Part shown: in pieces, positions 36,038 to 43,524 of the stretch
Position numbering within the stretch: position 1 is the first letter of the stretch
How the letters are laid out: each line of letters begins with the position of its first letter
Assembly (NCBI RefSeq): GCF_900087015.1
Contig: NZ_FLKP01000002.1
Coordinates: 1,116,001 to 1,180,000 of the forward strand
Length of the DNA: 64,000 nucleotides
From: Christensenella timonensis
GTDB lineage: Bacteria; Bacillota; Clostridia; Christensenellales; Christensenellaceae
Direction of reading: 5' to 3'
Made by a program: the position numbers and the translations under genes
The notes under the pieces: model-generated
Seen by the model: only the letters and a program-made list of their open reading frames with translations
Database searches by the model: none
What the model was told of the DNA's origin: nothing

Positions 36038-37859
36038 ACGTATGACAGAAGACGAAGTCCGCGACTTAGCGCGTGGAATTCTCGGCTTTGAAGATAAAGA
36101 TAGTGCCCGTTCTGGTGTAGGACAGCTTACAACATTTAATCAGCTTGGATTTACAGGTGTAGCAGACAAGCCTGATGGCTGGTATCTGCCGAACAATCAT
36201 GCTGATGTAGCTATGGTGCTCGAAACGAAAGCATCATATATTCCGCTTGGTGATAAACAAGTTGAAGAAGTCTTGAAAAATGTCAAGATTATCGAGAGCC
36301 AGTATGAAAAAGTTGTTGGTATCCTCTACAACGGCGAGGATATCCGTGTTTTCATGAACCATGAGGAAGTTGATACAGTAAAGCAACTGCAACGCCTTGA
36401 GTATTATGCTGCTCTTTTCACAGTGGACACGATTGACAAAGAACACATCTACGAGTTGACAGCTAAGATCAACAACTGCCTGCATTTTGACTTTGGCATT
36501 AAGAACCTGTATCACCGCATGATTTTTACAGCATGTGCGTTAGTTGCGAAGAGGTACAATGCACTGATGGTCAGCGGAATGGACTATTCCGAATTCCATA
36601 ATGCTATTCTGAACTGCTTGAACAAAGAGCTTATTCGTGATAAGCAGCAGAACCGCAAACTTGGTATTCTGACAGATGTTTTCGCAAGGATTGAGATGAA
36701 CCTTGATGTCAGTTCCGAAGATGCAAAGCAACAGCAGCATGTAAAGGATCTGATAACAGAGTTCATTGATTGGGTCACAGAAATTTCTGACTGCCTCAAC
36801 TCCGATGCTTGGCGCGGTGAAGATGTTATGGGTATCTTCTTCAATGAATTCAACCGCTATAAGAAGAAGTCTGAGGCTGGACAGGTGTTTACGCCTGAAC
36901 ATATTACAGATTTCATGTATAAGATTCTGGAAGTAAATAAGGATGATCGTGTTCTGGACGGCTGCTGTGGCTCTGGTGGGTTCCTTGTGAAGTCCATGGC
37001 AAACATGATACAGGAAGCAGGCGGCGTACAGACGGAAAAGGCTACAGAGATAAAGCGTGAACAGCTTTACGGTATAGAGTTCGATAAAGAAATCTATGCC
37101 CTTGCCTGTGCGAATATGCTGATCCATAAGGACGGAAAGACTAATCTGGAACAGATGGATGCCAGGACGGAAGAGGCGGGTAAATGGATTGCCAAGAAGA
37201 GCATCACAAAGGTGCTGATGAATCCGCCCTATGAGAATAAATACGGCTGTATGACCATCGTAGAGAACATGCTTGATAGCGTTCCAGCACATACGATGTG
37301 CGGGTTTATCCTTCCCGATAAGAAGCTGGAAAAAGCAAGCAAGACGCAGATTAAACGTATCTTGAAGAATCACAGGCTCATAAAGATTATTAAGATGCCC
37401 GAAGACCTGTTCTTCGGCGTAGGTGTGACAACTTCTATCTTTGTGTTTGAGACTGGTGTTCCGCAAGGTGAAAATGAAATTTTCGGCTGTTATATCGAGA
37501 CGGATGGTCTGGAAACAGTCAAGAACAAAGGTCGTCATGATGTACGACATCGCTGGCCTGCTATAGAGCGGTACTGGGTGGATAGTATCAAGAAGCTCCG
37601 CGACGATACGCACGGAACGGCGCAGTGGATTAAGCCGAGTGAACACCTTTCCTATCAGATGCCTGAAAAGCCTTTTGAAGTTTTCAAAGAGGACTTCAGG
37701 AAGACGGCTATGGATTATCTGATGTTCCAGCAGGGAATTGACGCAAAAGAGTTCGGAGACAAGCTGCTTACAGCGGCTATGTACTCCAGCGAGATAAGTA
37801 TGTCAGACGGTAATATTAGCATTTCTATAAAGGCAGGTGATGCAGATGGAACGGATTGA
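36030..37859 (+). CDS. Type I/IIB-like nuclease-methyltransferase fusion (HsdM-like with PD-(D/E)XK domain)
   Basis: A 609-residue protein combining an N-terminal restriction-type nuclease with an N6-adenine methyltransferase. The nuclease motif is D59...E65-T-K67 in ADVAMVLETKA. The helical HsdM N-domain follows (about 150-280), then GQVFTP (284-289), AdoMet motif I LDGCCGSGGF (309-318) and the catalytic NPPY (398-401). No Walker motifs or translocase exist, so it is not HsdR. With the small S-type subunit next door it resembles BcgI-type (IIB) systems, in which one polypeptide cuts and methylates. Confidence 0.8.
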   Translation: MAKRMTEDEVRDLARGILGFEDKDSARSGVGQLTTFNQLGFTGVADKPDGWYLPNNHADVAMVLETKASYIPLGDKQVEEVLKNVKIIESQYEKVVGILYNGEDIRVFMNHEEVDTVKQLQRLEYYAALFTVDTIDKEHIYELTAKINNCLHFDFGIKNLYHRMIFTACALVAKRYNALMVSGMDYSEFHNAILNCLNKELIRDKQQNRKLGILTDVFARIEMNLDVSSEDAKQQQHVKDLITEFIDWVTEISDCLNSDAWRGEDVMGIFFNEFNRYKKKSEAGQVFTPEHITDFMYKILEVNKDDRVLDGCCGSGGFLVKSMANMIQEAGGVQTEKATEIKREQLYGIEFDKEIYALACANMLIHKDGKTNLEQMDARTEEAGKWIAKKSITKVLMNPPYENKYGCMTIVENMLDSVPAHTMCGFILPDKKLEKASKTQIKRILKNHRLIKIIKMPEDLFFGVGVTTSIFVFETGVPQGENEIFGCYIETDGLETVKNKGRHDVRHRWPAIERYWVDSIKKLRDDTHGTAQWIKPSEHLSYQMPEKPFEVFKEDFRKTAMDYLMFQQGIDAKEFGDKLLTAAMYSSEISMSDGNISISIKAGDADGTD

Positions 37860-38367
37860 TACAAGCACATGGAAAGAGTTTAAGATTGGTGATTTGTTTA
37901 GTGTTAGTCGCCCTGTGGCTCGTTCTCAAGCTCACTATGAAGACGGTGATGTTCCTTTTGTTGCTTCGGGCAATTATAATAACGGGGTTGTAAAGTGGTG
38001 TGAGCCAAAAGAAGGAGAAATCCTTGATCCAAAGGGGTGTATTTCTGTTAGTCCTTTAGATGGTTCGGCTTTTTATCAACCTATGGATTTTCTCGGTCGC
38101 GGCGGTGCTGGCTCTGCTATTCTATTGCTTCACAATGAGCATTTGTCAGAGATGAACGGTTTATTCATTGCAACTGTTTTGAGAGCTGCCTTGACAAAGT
38201 TTTCATATAATGACCAAATCAATTCGCAAACAATTCTGGTTCAAACTGTAAAGCTCCCTGCTTTGTCAGATGGAGATCCAAATTGGGAGTATATGGATGT
38301 ATACATGCGTGAAGTTATGGAAGATGCATCTGATAACATGGAAAAGCTTTTTGCTATTTCTGGTTAA
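37846..38367 (+). CDS. HsdS-like specificity subunit with a single target-recognition domain
   Basis: A 173-residue DNA specificity protein beginning MERIDTSTWKEFKIGDLF, the usual start of S subunits, then one target-recognition domain (VPFVASGNYNNGVV, then ISVSPLDGSAFYQ) and one C-terminal helix (MDVYMREVMEDASDNMEKLF). Normal HsdS proteins have two such halves; this one is complete but half length and would have to dimerize, predicting a symmetric recognition site. The ATG at 37846 overlaps the methyltransferase gene by 14 bp. Confidence 0.8.
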   Translation: MERIDTSTWKEFKIGDLFSVSRPVARSQAHYEDGDVPFVASGNYNNGVVKWCEPKEGEILDPKGCISVSPLDGSAFYQPMDFLGRGGAGSAILLLHNEHLSEMNGLFIATVLRAALTKFSYNDQINSQTILVQTVKLPALSDGDPNWEYMDVYMREVMEDASDNMEKLFAISG

Positions 38368-38382
38368 TAAGGCGGTGACATA

Positions 38383-39939
38383 GTGGCAAAACAAAAGAAG
38401 TTCGTACAGAACAATAATAACCTTGCTATCGCCTATTACAGATACAGTTCCCATGCACAGAATGAGGCCAGTATTGATCAGCAGCGTGAGGCGGCTGAGA
38501 AGTACGCAGAAGCTCACGGCTTTACGATCATGAAGGAGTACGCCGACGCTGCTCTTTCGGGCACTTCCGATGACCGTCCGCAGTTCCAGCTGATGTTATC
38601 AGAGGTGGGGCATATCCGCCCCGCCGCTCTGATCGTCTGGAAGACGGACAGAATAGCCAGGGACCGTAATACATCGGCTTTTGCAAAGAAAATTGTTCGA
38701 GATGCAGGCTGTGTAATACATTATGTCGCTGAGCCAATTCCGTCTGAAACACCAGAAGGCGCCTTGTTTGAAGGACTGTTGGAGTCGATGGCAGAGTTTT
38801 ACTCACAGCAACTCAAGCAGAATATCAGGCGCGGCATGATATATAATGCCGAGAACTGCTTCTATAACGGGCATCCGACGCTTGGCTATAAGCCCGAAGA
38901 GGGCAAGAAAGCCAGCAAGAAAATTCTTATAGACCCTGATACAGCGCCAGTTGTTCAGCGCATCTTCGCTGATTACGCTGGGGGCAAGCCGTTACAGGTC
39001 ATCATGAATGAACTGAACGATGACGGTTTGCGGTCTGTGAAGGGCAAAAAATTTACCATAAACAGCCTGAGGCATATCCTCCATAATGTGGCTTATATCG
39101 GAACGTACAAGTACGGTGATATCGTCATCCCGAACGGCATTCCTGCTCTGGTCTCACAAGAGACGTTCGATAAAGTCCAGGCTCGTTTTGTTCAGAATAA
39201 GCGCAAGGGCGCTCAGAGGGCTGCTGGTCTTGATGAAGACGAAGCTCCCCGCTACTGGCTGACAGGAAAACTTTTCTGTGGCTATTGCGGTGAGTCAATG
39301 CAAGGAGTATCAGGCACAAGTCATACACTCGCAAAGCATTACTATTATTATTGTGCTGGTCAGCGTCAGCATCAATGCAGTAAGAAACCTGTCAGGAAGG
39401 ACGTGATTGAAAAAGCCGTCCTGAATGTGCTGTACGGCATTCTTGCAGACTCCGAGAATTCTTTCCGCTTGGCGACAGCTGCGGTTGAATACTATGAGGA
39501 ACACTACAAGAAGACGGATTACATCGGAAGTATGGAAGCCGAGCTGAAAGACACACAAAAGGCGCTTGATAACCTTGTCAAGGCCATTGAGATGGGTATC
39601 TTCTCAGAGACTACGCAGAAGCGATTGACCGAACTGGAAGCGAGGAAAAGAGGCTTGCAGGATTCTATCGAGGCTGAACGGGCACGAAGTGAACTGATGC
39701 AGGATGCACACAGCATCGAGGCATATTTCAAGAGATACAGTGACCCTGATATGTTCGATGATGATATCCGTGATAAAGTTCTGGAATACTTTGTAGACAA
39801 GATCTTCGTCTACGATGACAGGATCATCGTCACGGGGCCATATTTCGAGGGAATTGCTGAACAAGTATCATTTGAGGAGCTGGCTGACGATACTATCGAG
39901 TTCGACAGCTTCGCGGTCGGCTCCACCATAATGTGCTGA
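38383..39939 (+). CDS. Large serine recombinase (integrase of the element)
   Basis: A 518-residue site-specific recombinase. The resolvase domain (about 14-160) has the nucleophile S22 in YYRYSSHAQN and the arginine-rich WKTDRIARDR. The recombinase domain (about 170-275) is followed by a zinc ribbon (CGYCGE ... YYYYCAGQRQHQCSKK) and a coiled coil (about 395-450). The GTG start follows AAGGCGGTGA. The final codons contain CTCCACCA, the same 8 bases as the ssrA 3' end, so the C-terminal few residues may be supplied by the host junction. It catalyses integration and excision; no excision factor is seen. Confidence 0.93.
   Translation: MAKQKKFVQNNNNLAIAYYRYSSHAQNEASIDQQREAAEKYAEAHGFTIMKEYADAALSGTSDDRPQFQLMLSEVGHIRPAALIVWKTDRIARDRNTSAFAKKIVRDAGCVIHYVAEPIPSETPEGALFEGLLESMAEFYSQQLKQNIRRGMIYNAENCFYNGHPTLGYKPEEGKKASKKILIDPDTAPVVQRIFADYAGGKPLQVIMNELNDDGLRSVKGKKFTINSLRHILHNVAYIGTYKYGDIVIPNGIPALVSQETFDKVQARFVQNKRKGAQRAAGLDEDEAPRYWLTGKLFCGYCGESMQGVSGTSHTLAKHYYYYCAGQRQHQCSKKPVRKDVIEKAVLNVLYGILADSENSFRLATAAVEYYEEHYKKTDYIGSMEAELKDTQKALDNLVKAIEMGIFSETTQKRLTELEARKRGLQDSIEAERARSELMQDAHSIEAYFKRYSDPDMFDDDIRDKVLEYFVDKIFVYDDRIIVTGPYFEGIAEQVSFEELADDTIEFDSFAVGSTIMC
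39921..39928 (+). repeat. Putative attachment core, right copy (CTCCACCA)
   Basis: Second copy of the ssrA terminal octamer, inside the recombinase gene 11 bp before its last base. It is followed by a terminator that may have been the original ssrA terminator. Confidence 0.5.
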
Positions 39940-39955
39940 CGAAATAGATGCGCAG

Positions 39956-39988
39956 CCATAAAACCCGCTATCAGAGCGGGTTTTATGG
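39956..39988 (+). terminator. Strong symmetric terminator after the recombinase gene
   Basis: A 14-bp perfect stem CCATAAAACCCGCT / AGCGGGTTTTATGG with loop ATCAG. The core AAAACCCGCT/AGCGGGTTTT is identical to that of the terminator at 41918. Confidence 0.88.
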
Positions 39989-40116
39989 TGTATTTTTACT
40001 TCGGGACTTTTTCTTTGTTGAGACAGCCCCTTTGTTTTGTGAATTGCAAAATGGGGTATTAAGTAAGTTATATAGTCTTCCATAAGAAAGCAAAACAGAA
40101 AAGGAGCAGCTTTTTT

Positions 40117-40158
40117 ATGAAAAACATGACATTTCCGTCTGATTCCAAACAATTTTAG
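40117..40158 (+). CDS. 13-codon open frame with strong ribosome site, possible leader peptide or gene remnant
   Basis: ATG at 40117 follows AAAAGGAGCAG and reads MKNMTFPSDSKQF, then stop. It ends 29 bp before the next start codon. It could be a leader peptide for the surface-protein gene or the 5' stub of a lost gene; nothing else supports expression. Confidence 0.3.
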   Translation: MKNMTFPSDSKQF

Positions 40159-40187
40159 TTTCAATCAGCTAAATAGGAGGTCAAAAA

Positions 40188-41225
40188 ATGAAAAGAAAGC
40201 CATATATGCCTGCGCTGACGATGATTTTATTGTTGGCATTTTTTGCCGTGCCGATTCACGCAATGGCGGTTCCTGACTCCAGCCCGGATAATGACAGTTA
40301 TTATTCATTGATTCCGCGTACGGCAGCGGGAGATGTGCTGTTTAGTGATGCAGAGGCCGCTGGCGGGACATCTGCTGGCGGGGCGGCAACAGTGTCGAAG
40401 AATGGTGATGATTATGTCATCGACTACAATGCGACCTCTGTGGTAGCGGCTGTTCTAGTGCCGAATGATATCTATTTGTCTACTGCAACAATAACAAATG
40501 ATACGGATAAAACTTTTGTACTGGATCCTTCCGAACAACCTTTTTGGGTATTTTCGTATGCGCACCTCACTCAGACTCCGCAAGACACGTATGTAAATTA
40601 TGTAGCAGTGATGAGTCGTTGGCTTATGTTTCAATTGCAAATCACTGAGCCGGATGGGACGGTTCAAACGCTTTGCCCTTACTCGACAATAACTGATTTT
40701 GAGAATAACAACGGATATTCATTCCCGGACGCATCCAGCTATAATGTCTTTCCGCCATCGTCTATAGAGGATGATTGTTTTGCCAAAGCGCCAATACCGC
40801 CTAGCGATACGGTCGTTTTAGCGCCCGGTGAAAGTATGAGCGTCCAGTGGGCTTACGGTATGGGGTGGGAAGCGTCAAGTGAAACAGCAAACATGGGTAC
40901 GAGTTTTGTTTTCCGTTTGGACTTTACCATGAAACACGAAGAGCCAGAGCCTACTCCCAGCGTGACATCGGAACCCACGTCCAGTTCTACTCCTAGCGCG
41001 ACGCCGGAACCCACGCCCAGCGTGACGCCAGAACCCACATCCAGCGCTACTACCAGTATGACGCCGGGACCCACTCTCAGTGTGACGCCGGGGCCTACTT
41101 CTAGTACGCCGCCGAGCGCTGTACCTAAGACCGGTGATGATGTTAATTTGACGCCGTGGGTCTTATTGATGGCTGGTACGGCAGCGGTGATTATAATTAT
41201 ATTTGTTTTCAAAAAGAGAAAATAA
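40188..41225 (+). CDS. Sortase-anchored surface protein with Pro/Thr/Ser repeat stalk
   Basis: A 345-residue exported protein: signal peptide (about 1-27), an unrecognised outside domain (about 30-250; strands typical of a beta-sandwich), a Pro/Thr/Ser/Glu repeat stalk (about 252-305) and a C-terminal sorting signal VPKTGDD, followed by a hydrophobic helix and KKRK. The sorting motif is an LPXTG variant with Val in first position. AGGAGG precedes the ATG. It lies between two terminators with the same core in a more AT-rich region, so it is probably acquired. No sortase gene is in the window. Confidence 0.85.
   Translation: MKRKPYMPALTMILLLAFFAVPIHAMAVPDSSPDNDSYYSLIPRTAAGDVLFSDAEAAGGTSAGGAATVSKNGDDYVIDYNATSVVAAVLVPNDIYLSTATITNDTDKTFVLDPSEQPFWVFSYAHLTQTPQDTYVNYVAVMSRWLMFQLQITEPDGTVQTLCPYSTITDFENNNGYSFPDASSYNVFPPSSIEDDCFAKAPIPPSDTVVLAPGESMSVQWAYGMGWEASSETANMGTSFVFRLDFTMKHEEPEPTPSVTSEPTSSSTPSATPEPTPSVTPEPTSSATTSMTPGPTLSVTPGPTSSTPPSAVPKTGDDVNLTPWVLLMAGTAAVIIIIFVFKKRK
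40945..41117 (+). repeat. Degenerate tandem repeats coding for the P/T/S stalk
   Basis: About 30-bp units around GAACCCACGCCCAGCGTGACGCC-like sequence recur four to six times with drift, giving PTPSVTPEPTSS-type protein repeats. Such stalks span the cell wall, and the repeats may change in number. Confidence 0.7.
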
Positions 41226-41516
41226 GGCGGAGGACTGAAAGATTGTCCTACCATGATTCGCAGGAGGGACTCGCTACATCTAAGATTTTTTCAATTGATG
41301 GGCGTTGACTTATTGTGTATTCGCCGTCCTCCGCGCCGTATACAATATTCTTGCGCAAATGTATATCGTTTGACGGTGGTCTGTACAAAACAGCTTAAGA
41401 GTGTTCCTTGAAGAATACTCTTAAGTCAATATCATAAAATACTACTCCGCGCTGATGCAACCGTCGCTGATGGTCACGATTTGTTTGCTTGCTTGTGCAA
41501 CGTTAATGAGATCTAA
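41226..41516. other. Non-coding accessory stretch with inverted repeats
   Basis: No gene is supported here. GCGGAGGAC (41227-41235) has its inverse GTCCTCCGC at 41326-41334. A 13-bp hairpin (one G-T pair) lies at 41394-41425 (CTTAAGAGTGTTC / GAATACTCTTAAG, loop CTTGAA) without a T run. The meaning is unknown; remnants of an excised small element or a structured RNA are possible. Confidence 0.4.
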
Positions 41517-41872
41517 TTACAATCTTGCCAGCTTGATAGTCAGATACAGATGCCTCAACAGACTACTCTTTATGATATGTCTTCGCAGACGCGTGCCAAA
41601 CATAGCGTGAATCTAGAATCACAGATAACTAAACTCCGGCAACGGAGTGCCATTATTCAAAACAGCCGTGGCAACTTGTACTGACTTCTATGGCAATAGC
41701 TGATTTGCTTGGTAATCCAAAATTCAAGACCAATATTATTACCGTTGGGAAAGTGCTGAAAACTATTAAGAGCTTGATAGATGGCAAAAGGACGAATATA
41801 GCTATTGCAAAACAGTTTAATGTTGAGCAGTCAGTTGTCGACCAAATAAGCAACTATGTAATAGGTATTTAG
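41517..41872 (+). pseudogene. Decayed gene fragment with a frameshift near 41680
   Basis: Two abutting frames look like one protein. The first (open from 41517; MPQQTTLYDMSSQTRAKHSV from 41550) stops at 41684. The second (41690-41872) gives 60 residues with LLGNPKFKTNIITVGKVLKTI and an HTH-like NIAIAKQFNVEQSVVDQISN. No full start or upstream part is visible. The source family is not recognised. It lies in the accessory stretch between the mobile element and the conserved helicase gene. Confidence 0.35.
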
Positions 41873-41917
41873 CAAAAAAATTGCGGCATTTATTTAGTCA
41901 ATGCAATACATGAATAA

Positions 41918-41950
41918 ACAAAACCCGCTCTTTTAGCGGGTTTTGTTTTG
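41918..41950. terminator. Bidirectional terminator between accessory region and DEAD-box helicase
   Basis: A 12-bp stem ACAAAACCCGCT / AGCGGGTTTTGT, with T-rich flanks on both strands. It ends the helicase transcript on the - strand and any transcript from the left. Confidence 0.88.
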
Positions 41951-41979
41951 CACATACGCATTTTTTCTGGGTAAACCTA

Positions 41980-43206
41980 TCATCTGCGTCCGCGCCCCCT
42001 GCGGCGCGGATTGATGCTATGGAACGATTGGCCGCTTACCCGGCCATACGATACATGCTTGACGGGTTCGGGAAGGACAGGCGAATCTGCAGTTGGGGAT
42101 ATATCGATCTTGAGATTCTTAATCATCTTCCGCAGCCGGTCAATTTCGTCCTCATCCTGGTTAATAAACGTATAGGCGACGCCTTCCTGTTCGGCGCGGC
42201 CGGTGCGTCCGATACGGTGTACATAACTTTCGTCATCCAGGGGCGCGTCATAATTGATGACGGCGTCGATATTCTTGACATCAATACCCCGGGCGGCGAT
42301 GTCTGTGGCAACGAGGGTATCAAGTTTGCCCAAACGGTATTCTTTCATCACCCGGTCACGCTGATTCTGGCTCATATCTCCATGCAGTGCGGCAGCCTTA
42401 AATCCCTTTTTCCGTAACTGGGCTGCCAGTCTGTCCGCCTTGTGTTTCATGTTTACAAAGATCAGCGTCAAAGGGAGATCATTGTTTTTTAAGAGTGTAA
42501 TCAGGATATCATTTTTGTAGCCGACAGGAATGATCGTATAGTATTGTTTTACCGTTTCCACCGCCAGGGATTCCTGTTCAACCCGGATTTCACGTGCATC
42601 TTTTTTTAAGAACTGGTTTGCGATTAGGTAGATTTCCTGGGGGATGGTTGCGGAAAAAAAGACGGTCTGCCTGTCTTTCGGCGTAGCGCGCAATATTTTT
42701 TCCATATCCCGGCGAAAGCCCATATCCAGCATGCGGTCGGCTTCATCCAGAACGACGGTACGGATATTCTTGAGCTGAACGGTTTGACGGTGCATATGAT
42801 CCATCAGGCGGCCGGGCGTAGCCACAATGATATGCGGCGTTTTATGCAACATGTCAAGCTGCTTCCTGATGTTTTCGCCGCCATATAGGGTGACGATACG
42901 TATACCGGGTTTGTTTTTTGCAAGATTACGAAGTACACCTGCAACCTGCACCGCCAGTTCCCTGGTCGGGCACAGGATAAGCGCCTGTGAAATTCGCTGC
43001 GTCCGGTCGATCTGCTGAACGATAGGGACGCCGAACGCGCCCGTTTTGCCTGTTCCGGTCGGCGCCTGTACCAACAGGTCGGCTCCTTCCAGAAAGCCCC
43101 CAATGGTCAGCTCCTGCACCGGCGTGGGTTTTTCAAAATTCATGTTACGAAGGCTTGCTTGGATATCATCTGAGATACCGAGGTCTTTAAAAGGTGTTTC
43201 TTGCAT
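41980..43206 (-). CDS. DEAD-box ATP-dependent RNA helicase (RhlE/CshA-like)
   Basis: A 408-residue RNA helicase. It has the Q motif region (FEKPTPVQELTI), Walker A APTGTGKT, the DEAD box in VLDEADRMLDMGF, SAT (FFSATIP), and the second-domain motifs VATDIAARGIDV and HRIGRTGRAE. The tail is short and basic (NPRRRGRGRR) and probably binds RNA. This type unwinds RNA in ribosome assembly, RNA decay and cold adaptation. AGGAG precedes the ATG. The gene has a leader of about 158 nt that contains a terminator-like hairpin. Confidence 0.94.
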   Translation of the reverse strand: MQETPFKDLGISDDIQASLRNMNFEKPTPVQELTIGGFLEGADLLVQAPTGTGKTGAFGVPIVQQIDRTQRISQALILCPTRELAVQVAGVLRNLAKNKPGIRIVTLYGGENIRKQLDMLHKTPHIIVATPGRLMDHMHRQTVQLKNIRTVVLDEADRMLDMGFRRDMEKILRATPKDRQTVFFSATIPQEIYLIANQFLKKDAREIRVEQESLAVETVKQYYTIIPVGYKNDILITLLKNNDLPLTLIFVNMKHKADRLAAQLRKKGFKAAALHGDMSQNQRDRVMKEYRLGKLDTLVATDIAARGIDVKNIDAVINYDAPLDDESYVHRIGRTGRAEQEGVAYTFINQDEDEIDRLRKMIKNLKIDISPTADSPVLPEPVKHVSYGRVSGQSFHSINPRRRGRGRR

Positions 43207-43292
43207 TTATTGTCTCCTAAAAAATAATCTTTAAGCCGTAGAGAGAACAATAAAATAGAATGTTTCCCAAACAGCCCGCTGTATCTTTCCAT

Positions 43293-43342
43293 AAAAAAAC
43301 GCATATTTCTGTAAAACCATACTGGGCTTACATGAATATGCG
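43293..43342 (-). promoter_or_regulatory. Attenuator-like terminator in the helicase leader
   Basis: On the - strand CGCATATT pairs with AATATGCG, with TGTAA/TTACA inside, and seven T follow. It lies between the promoter (43371-43399) and the start codon (43206), so transcription could be stopped before the gene. A second small hairpin (ACAGC-GG-GCTGT on the - strand) lies further downstream at 43271-43282. Confidence 0.65.
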
Positions 43343-43370
43343 CGACAGTGCGGAATTTGATACTATGACT

Positions 43371-43399
43371 ATGATAACACAATAAGGCGCTTTTGTAAA
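43371..43399 (-). promoter_or_regulatory. Promoter of the DEAD-box helicase gene
   Basis: On the - strand TTTACA and TATCAT are 17 bp apart. Start of transcription would be near 43364. Confidence 0.7.
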
Positions 43400-43465
43400 A
43401 AAAATTTCGTATATGAAGCAGTGTTAAGGCATAAGGATAATTGATAGTATGATTACAAGGACGCC

Positions 43466-43493
43466 AAAAAGGAGCGGCATAACCGTTCCTTTT
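43466..43493 (-). terminator. Terminator of the Amt-PII gene
   Basis: An 11-bp stem (AAAAGGAGCGG with CCGTTCCTTTT, one G-T pair), loop CATAA, and a T run on the - strand. Confidence 0.8.
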
Positions 43494-43524
43494 CAGCGTC
43501 TTGCGTATGGATGGAGTTTTATGC

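Larger units (their letters stand above)
31568..39928 (+). mobile_element. Integrative mobilizable element at ssrA (about 8.4 kb)
   Basis: The segment holds rep, a coiled-coil protein, a relaxase, a ribbon-helix-helix regulator, a restriction-modification pair and a large serine recombinase, all on the + strand. Base composition and codon use are visibly more AT-rich than in the flanking chromosome. It starts right after the ssrA CCA end and ends inside the recombinase 3' end at a repeat of the ssrA terminus. It has no type IV secretion genes, so transfer would need a helper. The replication module suggests it can replicate after excision. Confidence 0.8.

Noticed and set aside
40945-41117. 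CRISPR-like array
   Set aside because: The repeats are in frame, degenerate and without spacers; they code for a Pro/Thr/Ser stalk. No cas gene is in the window.
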